DNA of 64,000 nucleotides from Piscicola geometra. Its lineage: Eukaryota > Annelida > Clitellata > Hirudinida > Piscicolidae. The stretch is from contig OX030956.1 in the NCBI GenBank assembly GCA_943735955.1, positions 7,481,145 through 7,545,144 on the forward strand. Reading direction: 5' to 3'. Below, piece after piece: positions 1-11,639 of the stretch. Within the stretch, counting starts at the first letter, position 1. Each line of letters opens with the position of its first letter. The notes below the pieces were generated by a model. It made no database searches and had not been told where the DNA came from. It saw only the letters and a list, made by a program, of their open reading frames with translations. Made by a program: the position numbers and the translations under genes.

Positions 1-1311
1 TTTCTAAAAGAAAGACAGGGTCAGATTACTGAGTTTGATGTTTTTCCAAAGTTTATTATGAAATTAACAGAATATCGTTTGAAAGGAAACAGTTCTTTTA
101 ATTTTTTAACCAATATGAATTGTGAAGAAATTGATGAACATTTTCATCTAACGGAATTAAAGAGGATTTGCGATATTTATAATATTGATCTTGAAAAAGA
201 GTGTAGAGAATTATCCAAATACCTATATCGAAAAAAGGTGCCAGATTGCATTAAAGAAACATTCCTATCTGCCCTTTTTAAACTTATAACAGATATAAGG
301 TGTGCATTAGGAGAGTCTCCATTTATAAAAATGACATCAGATAATATTGTTCATGAAACTTCTTTTAGAAAATATGATTTTGATGAAGATGACACTGAAC
401 CCAAAAAAGTAAATAATTTTAAAAGCACACCAAATGGCACAAAAAAGTTCTTTAATAGGAGCAGCAAAAAAAACTCAAGTTTCAATATGAATAATAGTAA
501 CAGGGATACCAGCGATGCTGATTCAAGGTACCAGGAGAGTGAAAAGCAAAAATCAAAAAGTCACAAAGCACCAGGTAAAGGTTCTAACAAAGGGGTTGTG
601 GATAAAAATATTCGAGAACTCTTAATGAAACACTGTCAAGCAGTTGTGGAATCTAATCAATCAAATCACAACACTTGCACAGTTGCTTTGCCATCCGACA
701 AACCTGCAACCATCCTTTCAAGTCCATTGTCTTCTCCTAACCATAATACGAACCCTGCAAAGATTATCTTCAAGGCTCCTGCAAGACCAGTGGATGCACA
801 AGTGGCTGATTTCGAAACAGACGACTCCTCCTCCACCCCGTCTCCACCCAAAAAACTGAAAACATGCCAAACTCTTGCAATCTCCTCAAGACAACAAGTT
901 TCACTCAAGGCCACAAGGCCTTCACCACAAGCACCAACATCTCCTCCAAAAGAAGCGTCATCATCTAAATTGCCCATCAAAACAGCCTTCTCTAAGCTTG
1001 CTTCACGACCTTTAAATAAGAATGAAACTCTTAGAGATAGTTTTGATGATAGTTTCAATATGTTTGACAAGGGTAGTAAATTGTTCAAAAAGACTAAGAA
1101 GTCTTCAAAAGTTTCCTGGGACGTGGCCGAAGAGGTGGAGTTGGTGAAACTGGTGGACAATATGGGGGAAGGGGCGTGGGCTGAGATTTTGAAAGTTGGA
1201 AGGTTCAACAATAGAACTAATGTAAACCTCAAAGATAAGTGGAGGAATTTGATTCAGTCTGGAAGAGATAAAGAACTTCGTCAGGCTATCAAGAAATCTG
1301 CTAAAAAGTGA
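1..1311 (+). CDS. Telobox Myb (TRF-like) telomere-binding protein, 5' partial
   Basis: The frame is open from base 1 through the first ATG (58) to TGA at 1309-1311, so the gene enters from the left edge; 417 residues follow that ATG. The last ~70 residues form one Myb/SANT repeat with three regularly spaced tryptophans (SW, AW, KW) and the telobox signature NLKDKWRNL preceded by FNNRTNV. This signature marks TTAGGG-binding TRF1/TRF2-type proteins. Residues 1-100 are helix-rich and could be the end of a TRFH dimerisation domain. The middle is Ser/Pro/Lys-rich and probably disordered, as in the TRF linker. Expected role: nuclear, double-stranded telomeric DNA binding. The Myb part is seen directly; the TRFH assignment is inference. 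Other telobox proteins are possible. Confidence 0.75.
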   Translation, partial: FLKERQGQITEFDVFPKFIMKLTEYRLKGNSSFNFLTNMNCEEIDEHFHLTELKRICDIYNIDLEKECRELSKYLYRKKVPDCIKETFLSALFKLITDIRCALGESPFIKMTSDNIVHETSFRKYDFDEDDTEPKKVNNFKSTPNGTKKFFNRSSKKNSSFNMNNSNRDTSDADSRYQESEKQKSKSHKAPGKGSNKGVVDKNIRELLMKHCQAVVESNQSNHNTCTVALPSDKPATILSSPLSSPNHNTNPAKIIFKAPARPVDAQVADFETDDSSSTPSPPKKLKTCQTLAISSRQQVSLKATRPSPQAPTSPPKEASSSKLPIKTAFSKLASRPLNKNETLRDSFDDSFNMFDKGSKLFKKTKKSSKVSWDVAEEVELVKLVDNMGEGAWAEILKVGRFNNRTNVNLKDKWRNLIQSGRDKELRQAIKKSAKK

Positions 1312-1493
1312 TGGCTGGGCATGATGGTTGATAAGAAGGTGTGGTATTGTAAATAATAAGTGTTTTTGAAGTTGTGACCAATATTTTATGGACTTTCATG
1401 TCACATTAACTTATTATTCTCATTTGGAATTCGGGACAATGTGTTTTCAACTGAGTTGACAGACTCTTGTATTCAATTAGTTATTCATTATAA

Positions 1494-1499
1494 AATAAA
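1494..1499 (+). terminator. Polyadenylation signal of the telobox gene
   Basis: AATAAA lies 183 bases after the stop codon of the TRF-like gene, within a short A/T-rich 3' UTR. It is the first canonical hexamer downstream and the likely cleavage signal. Confidence 0.55.
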
Positions 1500-2896
1500 C
1501 TGAAAATTCCAATATTTTTTTTATACTTTGAAAAATTAATATTAAAATTAAAATAAATCAATTATCAATAATATAGTCAATAATCAAGATCTTTTTCATT
1601 AATCAGGTCTACTTGACGGTTTATGGAAGTTTACATTTACAGTTTTTGCTTATAAAAGTGCTTTTGGAAATTCCACTTTCTGAAAACATGCTAATGAAGA
1701 CTATTAAGCTAATAGGTACGATAACTCAAATTTCGAAAATTTGTACTTAACAGGTTAGGGAACTCGCCTCCTCAATTATAAATTTTTTTTTCATTACTAA
1801 GTAATGATTACTTCAATCAATTTTAAATTATAATTATATAAACAATAACTTCCAGAAGTAATAATTTCTAGTTTGTTAAAAAAAATTCATTTCATTCTAA
1901 GTTTCGATAAACAAATCATCATTTTAATTTATCCTTGCGAGGAACATGAAATAAATGAAAGATGATCAATTGGCAAACTAATACTAAATCATTAGAATAA
2001 ATCAAAAGCGGTAGTGTGTAGTGCTAAAAACGTGATTGTTCGTCTGCTTTCGTTTCTTTTCATCTCCATAAACACTAAAAGCGGCCAAAAAGGTGAAAGC
2101 AGGTTTCAAAAGGAACGAAATGAAGTGCTAGATCCTTAGATGCTACGCTACAAACTACTCTACTAAAACGTGTGTGGTTAGTCGAAGGCGCTTCGTGAAA
2201 TGGAGTTTTCATAAGGATCTAAAATTGAAAAAAGTAAATTTACAACATCAATTAGTGAAAGTGACATTGAAACAGATCTGTATACCGAACAATATAATTA
2301 ATCATTAATAAACATTTAATGATGAATTATTCTATAAAAACGGTATTGCATTTGGCTCAAATCAAAGAACAACAAAAATAATACTAAAAAACAAATAATA
2401 AATAAAACCCTAATGTGAAATACACAAAAAATAAAAATAAATCTTAAATTTAAGTGTTAGTGCTTATGATTTCAAAGCAATAGTTTTTTAATGATTTTAA
2501 CATTTGATTTTAATTATCCTACTCTGCTCTTACTCAGCTTACATAAAGTAAGTGTAATAGTCTTTGTATTATATTGAAAAAAGAAGTAACTCGATTTTGT
2601 CTATAAGGAAAATGAGATTATGAAGAGCAAATATTCAAATATAGTTTACACAGCGAAATATTTAATCTAATTAAATTAGATCCATTATTAATAAGCTAAA
2701 AGAAAAAATATACAATTTGGAAAAATAAAAACAATTAAGTCACTATTGCCTCAATTTATAAAAACTATCCTGATTCAAGAATCATGAACAATGAGAAGAT
2801 AGAGATAATTAGTAGGGATAGTTTCACTGAAACGAATTGTTCAAATAGCAGTAGAAACCAAATGCGTGTTTAAAAGAGTCATTGGCACAAGACATT
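1500..2896. other. Convergent intergenic spacer
   Basis: AT-rich sequence between the 3' ends of the TRF-like gene (+) and the KANK gene (-). I see no exon, RNA gene or clear repeat here; part must be KANK 3' UTR. Confidence 0.5.
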
Positions 2897-5800
2897 TCAT
2901 TTCTTGTTCAGTTCTGTGGAGTGTTGTATCCATGCTTAACAAACATTGCTTATAATGTGTAAATTTATAATTTAACGAAAGTAAAAAATAGGAAAAAAAA
3001 TGCGGAAAAACATTTTGCGAAATAAAATTTTGCCTAAATGTACCTTTGATCTTTTCCTCGATGTTTGACACCACAAACTGGTGCTTGCACTCCTTGGCAA
3101 TCGACAAGGCGGTTTTGCCGTCCTATGCAAGTAAATAAAATGATTATTTTTTAACCTTCAAGAATTAACTTTTTACGATTTTAATTCGAATACTTTTTTT
3201 AGAACAGATTTTCAAATTAAAGCATTTTTATTTCTCCCCACCAACCATCCCCTTTCACCATCCTCCTTCACCATCCACCTCCACCAACTCCATTCCCCAT
3301 CCTCCCTCCACTACCCACCAACCTTGTCAATGGCATATACGTCACACTCTGGCAAGGCGAGCAACATCTTGACAACGTCATAGTCACCTAAATTAATTGG
3401 ATAATAATAATAATATTTTATTATTTTTACTATTGTTATTATTATTATTATTAATGGGGGTGAACGCGTAGCCGAGTCGGTAACGAGTCTCGGCTTGACC
3501 AATAATGAAAGGTCCTAGGTTCAAGTGCAACCAATGCCCTAGTAGCCCAAAGGCGCAAATGAAAATATGCAGCCTAAGTGGCCTGGAAGCTCGTTCGGGT
3601 TATACGCCACTATAATAATGCTCGTCGTTATTATTATTATTATTGAATGGAAAAATTAAACTTCATAATTTGGTAGCCGATCATAGAGTTAAAATGTAAA
3701 AGTTATACTATATAAATTTTGCTCTTTAGTTTTAGTTTAGAATATTTTAATTGTCGAAAAATAAAGTTTAAAATTTTTTTTTTTAAATATAAAAGTAATA
3801 ATAAAATTTCCCAAATGACCTTTGAGAGCAGCCATCATTAGAGCGGTGCTTCCATGTGCATTCCTGGCGTTGACGTCGCACTTCTTCAGCATCATCTCCA
3901 CCATCCCTGCCTTCTTGTGGCCAATTGCTAGCATCAGAGCGGTCTGTGCGGATGACTGTCGGGATGGGTTGGTTTGGTGGAGGATGGATTGTGTAGGTTG
4001 GTGTGTGGCTTAGGTTGGTGATGGTGTGTGGTGGATGGATGGGTTGTGTGTGGGTTGATATATGGGTAGATGTGCGGGTTAGTAGTAGGTAATTACGGGT
4101 TAGTGAGTAAGTAATTGACTTAATTATTAACTAAAATCTGGTATGTCGCTATTAGTTTTATTAGTGGTGGTTTTATAAACTTAATGGGCCATAAAACAAT
4201 ATCATCTTCTCTCCTGCCACTCATCTCCCTACTGCAATCCATCTTCCCCTACTACCCACCCATCTTCTTCCCCCCCCCCTACCACGACTCACGTCAGATG
4301 ACTTAACGTCGAGGTTTGAAGCGTCAAAAATCGCCTTAACCACCTGGTGGTTGGTTTCATCGACGACAACTGTAATACAAACCAACATGGCGACGGTGTA
4401 GCCAACGTCATTCTGCCTATCGACGTCGCAAAAGCCGCAGCTTAATATGCAAGCTGCTACGTCCATCCTTCCGTAGGAGACAGCGTAGTGAAGCACTGTG
4501 TTGTTCTGTGGGGATGGATGGGTGGTTGGTTGTTTGGTTGGATGGGTGGTTGGTTGGTTGTTTGGTTGGATGGGTGGATGGATAGACCGAATTGTGGGTA
4601 GACGAATTATGTTATATGAATTGTTTGAGACGTTAATCTTAATTTTGGCCACTTCAATTATAATAATACAATCTGAATAGAAATAATCAGACTGGATTGG
4701 CTCATCACTTACAAACCAATGTATTTAAAAACCCCATCAAAACCCAGACAAAAGACACCAAACACACGTTAGCATCGACGAAGTTGACGACGGCCTTGAG
4801 GAGCTCAGGCGACAGATGATGGAGATAGTTCATGAGGCCCTCAACCATGTAGACCGATGCCTGTCTCGAACCAGCCGCGTGGAACCACCTCTTGTGCAGA
4901 ACCGCCTTGCTGGCGTCCTGGCGTGGATGCTTGGGTGTGTGTTTGTTGTGTGTGATATAGTATAATATACATTTATTATTTTCTAATACTATGATATAAT
5001 ATAATATGATATAGTATTATAGAATACTCATAAAGGAATTTAGCAATAAGCCCGGTAACAAAAAAACAATATCTGATTTTAAACTGCGAGTAATTGCTAA
5101 GTTTGCAATGAATGTTTGTTTAATGTTTAGAGATTAACTGGATGATTAATGGAATTATAATCTAAGAAAGTTAATTATTTGAAGGATACTCAAAACTTGA
5201 ATAATTACCTTTTTAATTCTTTAATAATTACCTTATTATTATTATTATTATTATTCTTTTATGACGTTTTAACGGATTATTTAATTAAATAATTTAGTAT
5301 GAAATATTGTGTGATTTATATCATATAAAATGTACGTGTGTGAGGGGTAAGGTAAAACACACGTACCAAGTCATTCTGTTTGACGCTGGAGCTTTTCTGT
5401 AGCCAACTGCTGTACGTCTGGCAAACGGAGGATAACTCAGCGTCTGGTGTGAACCTAGTGTGGTGAAATGGTGGAGTGGAGTGGTTTGGTGGAATATTGT
5501 AATGAGATTGGTGGTTTTTCTGAGAAAAAAATTTGTAAATAGGTGATCGAATTGATAAATGTGTACCGGAAAAAGTATTTGAAAATAATGGTAAATAAAT
5601 ATACAAAATCAAACAGAAAAATTAAAATAAAATAAAAGTTTTTAAACAATTTTTAAAGTAATAGTTTAATCAAGGAAACAAATTTTAACTTAAATCGATT
5701 TAAATAATGCGTTATTTTTATTGTTTAAGAAGAAAACAAGTCTAGTTGAAAGTAAAACATACTAAAAGGCTAATTACTTTTCAGCTGTTATTCCAGACTT

Positions 5801-8800
5801 TGCGAAATCGAAAGCAGATTTAGCGAATCCACGAGACGATGAAGAGGAAGAGGAAGACGCATGGAAAGTTGGAAGAGAATCGTAGTGAGCTTGAGTGGTG
5901 GTGGAACTGATGACGTTGCCAGTAGCCACCTCAATTTCCTCAGTCGTGATGGTTTTGATGTTGTTGGGCCCATATGTCTCCTTGATTACTGTCTTGAAGC
6001 CCATCCTTCCACTTCCACCACTAGAACTCTTCAAAGAACCGAAATCTTGAGCCTCTTGGAAGCCGTCGTCTCCGATGGCACCAAGTTTCACAACAGTACT
6101 GCCCGCCTTGCGACCGCTGGACGACGTTGACGATGAGTAGGATTTCATTTGGGTGCTCGAACTGCTCGATCTCACACCGCTCTGAGAACCACCCGCTGAA
6201 AACTCAACTTCGAAACCACCACCCATGCCTCCCTCGATCACTCCCTTCTCCGTCTCAACCAGGATCTTGCTGGTCTTCACGCCAGGACACTGCACCTCGG
6301 TGATGAACTGCTGACCACTGCCTTCGAGCGTCGACACGTAGAGGCTGGCGTCTCCCAGAGCCTCACCAAGCCTGCTGCCTCCACCGCTCACATGGGTTGT
6401 CTTCTCGCTGTAGAAGGGCCCTCCCTTGTGGCTGGTGGAGCTGGCTTGGTGTGAAGACGACGACCTGCTTGAGGATTGTTGTTCCTTCCCGCTGAGGTTG
6501 GAAAAGTACTGATCGGGGAAGCCAGCCAGTCCTGGCACTAAAGGAACGCCCACACCTCCTTCCTTGCTGCTGAAACTCTCCTTCACCACAGTCTCTGTGT
6601 AACCAGGTCCCTTGCTCTCCGTCACCACTCTTGTCCTCCCGTCCGTTTCTGAAACCTCCCTGGTGTCGCTCATCCGGTCCAGACCGAGCAGCTGGTGGGT
6701 GACGTCGCTGGAGCTTTGCGAGTATTGGGACCTGCTTTCGGAGCTTTTGTGCATGCTACTGGAGCCTCTGGCACTCACTTCTGTGCTGGCGGTGGTCTGT
6801 CTACCAGGCGATCGGTCGTGCTTCGATCTGTTACGCGTGGTCTTGGTGTAGGAGACCAAATAGCCGGGAGAGACGGTCTCCTCAATGTACTTGCGGTACC
6901 CAGTCGCTTGTTCCTCGTCCCTTCTAACCTCCTGTACGGCTGCATGGTGACTCGACGAACCTATGCGGTGGTCCACTTGGGTCTCGGTGTTGACCCTCTT
7001 GTTGAACATGTCGACGTCGTCGGTCATCGTCGAAGTGTTCTTCAGCTGCTCCAGGTCGAAAAAGATGCCCACCTCAGTGCCCGAGTGCTGGTTGTACTGC
7101 CTGGGAGCCTCCGTCATGGTGGAAGCCACGCCGACACTTTTAGGATCGGTGTTCGTCTGCTTGGTGAAGTAGAGACCTTGTGTGCGTGTGTTGGTACCAA
7201 CGTCTAGTTTGTAGATGATGTCAGTGCCGACACAGCTGTGAAAGAGCGAAGGACGGTTGTCAATCGCGACGCTTTTCATTTCTCTGATCGGGATCACTTC
7301 CACATCAACCGTGTCATCTCCGCAGCCCACGTTCATCAGCTCGTAACCCACCCTGGCTGCGTCAGTGCCCTTGTTGACGGTGGAGAACTGACATTGAGTG
7401 CCTACGCTGTGAACCGTCCGCTTGAGGTACTCATCCAAGTAGGCCTTCAACTGGTCGCCCTTCAAGCCTCCCTTCACGCTCGTCAGCGACGTCTGCATGA
7501 AGCCACTGGTGGCAAAGTAACTCTCATCACCAACGGCACCACCATCAGCCGCTGCAGTCTGATTCAACTCCATCACTCTCCTGTCCACAGTTTCCGATTC
7601 ACTGAAGCCCATTTCTCCAGCGCCTACCGCCACATTTCTCATCAGTGGCTTCTCCTCCTCCGTGTTGTGCACCATGCCGACGTCTCTCATGGCACTCTTG
7701 CACATTATGCCTACATTGCGCGTTGTCGGCTTGTCAGGCCCGCCTAGATACACCGTTCTGAGTTCCTTCTCATGCACTTCGAAATTCTTGCGACCATCGT
7801 CGAAGACATTGCCGTCTCCCACACCGAAACTGCGAGACTCTTTTGCGATCGGAGCGGTGACGATAGAGGGTTTGTTGGTTGTGGCCAGGTTGAACTTGTC
7901 GTCGATGCCACTCACGAAAATCGTCTTGAATTCCTTCTCCCTGATCTCGGTCGTTTCTTCCGTGTTCAGTTCCTTCTCGTGAACCCTCACGGGCGGCTGT
8001 CCAACCACGCTGACCACCTGTCTGGGGTCTTCTTCGTCGATCCTCTTGTCACCAACTCCTGTGTCCTTGGTAGGCATCTTCTTGGTGGTTAATGGTGATA
8101 ATTAATGTAATAAAAAAAAGTAAGGTTTAAAGTGGGAAAAAAGGTTTGATAAAAATAGAAGTAAATTCCTAATAATTAGATAACTTGAACATATATCATT
8201 TTTGTACAACAATCTACTACGCTCAACACATAAAAACAGACTCTTTGCAAGGCATTGATTTGTTTGAGCAAGTCGTCTTTCTCTTTCACCCAAGCGGGAG
8301 GCTCCTAGATTTTCAAGATTAGAAAATGCGTTCAAATTTAAAATAAAATTCAACTTACCAAATACAATGAAGTAATAAAGTATAAATCAGAATATTTCAT
8401 GAAAATTTAATGTAAATAAATACATGTAGGTTTATAATAAAACAAGTAAAAAGGTAACAGAAGCTTTAATACAATTAATAATCCCATTGAGAACCTCAGG
8501 GAAAGTGGGTTTGCGAACAGGTCCTTTGTTGTCCGGCTGAATGAGGGTGGTGGATAATGCTAAAAAGTGATTTTGAAAATGATTTAACTGAAACTAAAAA
8601 AGTTTAAGTTAAACTACCAGCAAACGCTGTTTTTCAAAATAAATTCCCGTATCTTAATTTTCATTTTCTTTCCATAAAGCGAAACCACTCGTTACCGACA
8701 CACCAACCTCATCCTTCTCATCAACGGGCTTAGGGTCAGCGGCGTTGACATAGGTTTTCAGGGGCCCTCTCTGATCGACTGGTTGGATCTGTTTCAACTT

Positions 8801-9932
8801 CCTTTGAAGTTCTTCCAATGTCTTCTGCCCCTGATTCACTGGTTTGGCCTTTTTCACTGGTTCTAGCACTTCTTCGTCCGAGTCCAAGTCGATGATGGTC
8901 GTTCGTGTCCTGTGAACCTCCTCGATCACCTGCGTCCGTTGGATAAAAATTTATTATTTTGAAGAGAGTTTTATCGTGGATTTTATGCTTCTCATATAAT
9001 TTGATGTTCAGTTCGATAAATTTAAGTATTTTTGTAAAAAACTCTATCTCGTGAATTGGTAATGAGTTACTATACCTTAGTGGTTGTAGATCCATCTTCA
9101 GCCACGTAAACTACTTCCTGTCTGTTGACGTCATTGCCATGGTGACCGTTGCTAAGATGGAAGTCGGCTGAATGCTTGCGGGAGTTGTTGAGAGTGGTAT
9201 TGTCACTACTGCCTACTCTGCCATACAACATCAGTGCGTTGTCAAGGCTTTGTTGTTGTTGCTTATGTTGCGTGCGACTGTGGTGCGTCTGTTGTTGGAA
9301 GGTTTTTTGTTGTTGTTGTTGATGTTGTTGTTGTTGGGAAATGTGTTGTTGGTGTTGGTAGCTTTGTTGCTGCTGCTGCTGCTGCCTTTGGAGATTCGAA
9401 GTTGAGGAAGAAAACCTGGAGTGGGAGGGTGATGGAACCCTGGGAAGAAGAGGGATCGGAGGAGGGTGTTGCGAAGGCAGAGTGGGGGTAGCATGTTGAA
9501 TGTTGGAGGCGGATTGGGTGGTGAGGATGTTCCGTTGCTGGAACTCCAACTGCTGCATGTCGTGCAGACGTCTGTGGTGCTGCAGCAGGTACTTGGGGTC
9601 TTTGACCGCCTTTTCATACTCCTCCACGTTCAAGCTCTTCAGAATGTCGAGGTCGACGTGGTATCCATGGGGGCAACATGTGCAGGGTACATCCTTCCTA
9701 TTGAGTGAGGCGTGATGAGAGGCGGTGTTGCTTAGATTGATGTTGGTCGCCAAGTGGTTGGTGGCGTTGTATTGGGTGTTTGTTGAGTTGAAGTGCGTAT
9801 TTGATGCGTCGTATTGTGTTGCGTTGTTGTTGTAGTTGGTGTTGTTGCTGCCAGTGCTGTTTAAAAGATTGCTATGCTTGTTGTGATAGCTGCCTGATAA
9901 TAGGTTGCTGTTCCAGTTTTCTAGGTCACTGC
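2897..9932 (-). CDS. KANK: KANK family scaffold (KN motif and ankyrin repeats), 5' exon missing
   Basis: Twelve exons splice in phase: 9932-9076, 8929-8686, 8559-8495, 8304-8242, 8080-5778, 5454-5367, 4917-4768, 4505-4293, 3955-3820, 3387-3323, 3122-3044 and a last short one ending at 2897 (start 2913 or 2938, ambiguous). In order, the protein has an Asn/Gln/His-rich start, the KN motif (HGYHVDLDILKSLN) that binds talin, a poly-Gln tract, a short coiled coil (VKEKDDLLKQINALQR), a 767-residue Ser-rich region with repeated VGT/VGV cassettes, and five C-terminal ankyrin repeats (NTVLHYAV, TALMLAIGHKK, STALMMAALKG, KTALSIAK) preceded by a helical SPELLKAVVNFVDAN segment. Animal KANKs link talin and focal adhesions to liprins and kinesin. 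The first visible exon starts in phase 1 after an acceptor, so an upstream exon with the start codon must lie beyond 9940. Family confidence is high; which paralogue is unknown. Confidence 0.92.
3456..3650 (+). repeat. tRNA-derived SINE in a KANK intron
   Basis: A tRNA-like head has a pol III A box (TAGCCGAGTCGG, 3469-3480) and B box (GGTTCAAGTGC, 3518-3528). About 90 bases of unrelated body follow, then the tail CACTATAATAATGCTCGTCG and an ATT repeat. It sits in the intron between exons 3820-3955 and 3323-3387, and ATT repeats flank it. The tail recurs elsewhere in the window. Confidence 0.7.
4509..4580. repeat. GGTT/GGAT simple repeat at a KANK splice acceptor
   Basis: Tandem GGTTGGTT/GGATGG units end a few bases from the acceptor of the exon starting at 4505. 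Read on the minus strand it is CCAACC/ATCC, so it supplies the pyrimidine tract. A similar degenerate GGTTGG stretch lies at about 3960-4080 before the next exon. Confidence 0.65.
9301..9385 (-). repeat. CAA/CAG repeat encoding poly-Gln in KANK
   Basis: TTG/CTG triplets on the plus strand read as CAA/CAG on the coding strand. They give Gln runs interrupted by His, Ser and Lys, downstream of the KN motif. Long opposite-strand Leu/Val-rich frames here are shadows. Confidence 0.75.
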
Positions 9933-10387
9933 CTGTAAAAATGCATTGTTATCATTATAGCTTTAGGTTTAGAGTTTAAACATTTCAGTTCTTTTATTGA
10001 GCAGAGGGAAAAACTAAAAACTTTCATTTATTTTATTATTATTGAGTCTAAAAACTCTCAATAAATGAATTTTCATATTTAGCATTTTATAGGTTTTCAT
10101 TCTTAATTTCGAATATATTTTATATGTTCGTACAAAGATCATGTCGAAAACTCTTGAAACACGAGAAAGGAAGTTTAAAACAAGGGATGTCAAAGTGTCC
10201 AAAACTCAAGAAACGGTTGCCCAAAAACTTCCAATAAGTGCGCATTTCTGTTCTGCTCTAGAAAGTGGCAACAAGCACTCGTATATCCCCGAGCTCGGAT
10301 ATCCTTTTCGAAACTATAAAATTAAATCATTCTAAAAATGATAAGTTTTTTTTCTTTAAATAAGTAAAAAATTAAATCATATTTTTC
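9933..10387. other. KANK 5' intron sequence, no gene seen
   Basis: Follows the acceptor of the first visible KANK exon (minus-strand TTTTACAG ending at 9933). AT-rich, without a recognisable exon; a small first exon could be hidden here or beyond the LINE. Confidence 0.4.
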
Positions 10388-11584
10388 ATGAATTCATTAA
10401 ATAATATATCATATACGTCTACAATCCCATCCTATGTCCATCCTCCATTTAAATCAACAGCACTGTATACTCAAGACCATGTTAACCCTATCACCATATT
10501 TAATCTTCTCACCATAAAATGCCCAACTGGTACCGGCTCCGATGGCTTGCCACAATGGTATCTCCAACTAATTGCACCCATAATCAGTACTCCACTTTCC
10601 ATCATCTTCAACAATTGCATTAACACTTCTTATTTTCCTCTTCAGTGGAAATCCAGCATTATTCATCCCATCACCAAAACTAAACATCCAATTTCGCCTC
10701 AAGACTTTCGCCCCATTTCAGTCACTCCAATATTATCACGCCTTCTCGAAAAAATCATAGTTTCTCAATATATATACCCTTGCTTCAATCACCCTTCAGT
10801 AATACCTATTCTTAAAGATCAATTCGCCTTTCGCCCATCAGGTTCTCCCACTTCTGCCATAATTGCTATCACGTCTACCATCACTTCACTTCTCAAAACT
10901 AATAGTCATGTTCACCTTATTGCTCTTGACTTTACTAAAGCCTTTGACGTTCTTGATCACCATACCCTCGCCTCCAATCTTGCACTTCTTCCTCTTGATG
11001 AAACATATATAACCTTCTCATTTCATTCCTTTCCAACCGATCACATTCCACCATTTATTTAAATCAACTTTCTAGTATCCTTCCCATCAACTCTAGCGTG
11101 GTCCAAGGCTCAGTTCTTGGTCCATCTACCTTTATAATCAACGCCTCTTCACTTCAACCCTATCACCCTTCTAATTATATTTTAAAATTCGCTGACGACA
11201 CCTATCTCATTATTCCATCATCTAACACCCACACCATCCAATCAGAGCTTGAATCCCTCTCTAAGTGGGCCAAGCTCAGTAATCTCTCACTCAACCTCAA
11301 AAAATCATTTGAACTCATAGTCCATAATAGTTATAAACGCATCACACCACCAGCTTTACACCCTTCCATTCAACGCACTAACAAACTCACTATCTTAGGT
11401 ATCACATTCACTGACACCCTTAACATTTCACCACACATAGATCACATTATTAACCCATTAACGCATGACTCAAAGGAATTAATTAATTTTTCTACAGTTT
11501 ATTGAAAAACTGATTCTAAAAAATAAAATCAAAAAATAAGTCTGAAATATTTTATGCAAAAAAAGTTATGATGAAAATAAAAAA

Positions 11585-11602
11585 TGTCCTTAAAAAAGGA
11601 CA
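11585..11602. repeat. Hairpin repeat copy 1 in the piggyBac element
   Basis: TGTCCTTAAAAAAGGACA is a near-perfect palindrome followed by CTATGCA. The same 18-mer recurs at 12828-12845 and 13174-13192 within the element. Confidence 0.75.
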
Positions 11603-11639
11603 CTATGCATTGCTACTCACGGTAATCACGATTCGTGGT

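Noticed and set aside
6612..8092. Plus-strand frames of 79-170 codons
   Set aside because: Antisense shadows of the large KANK exon, without splice or family support.
9172..9715. Plus-strand Leu/Val-rich and minus-strand Asn-rich frames
   Set aside because: Alternative frames over the KANK CAA/CAG repeat and KN-motif exon.
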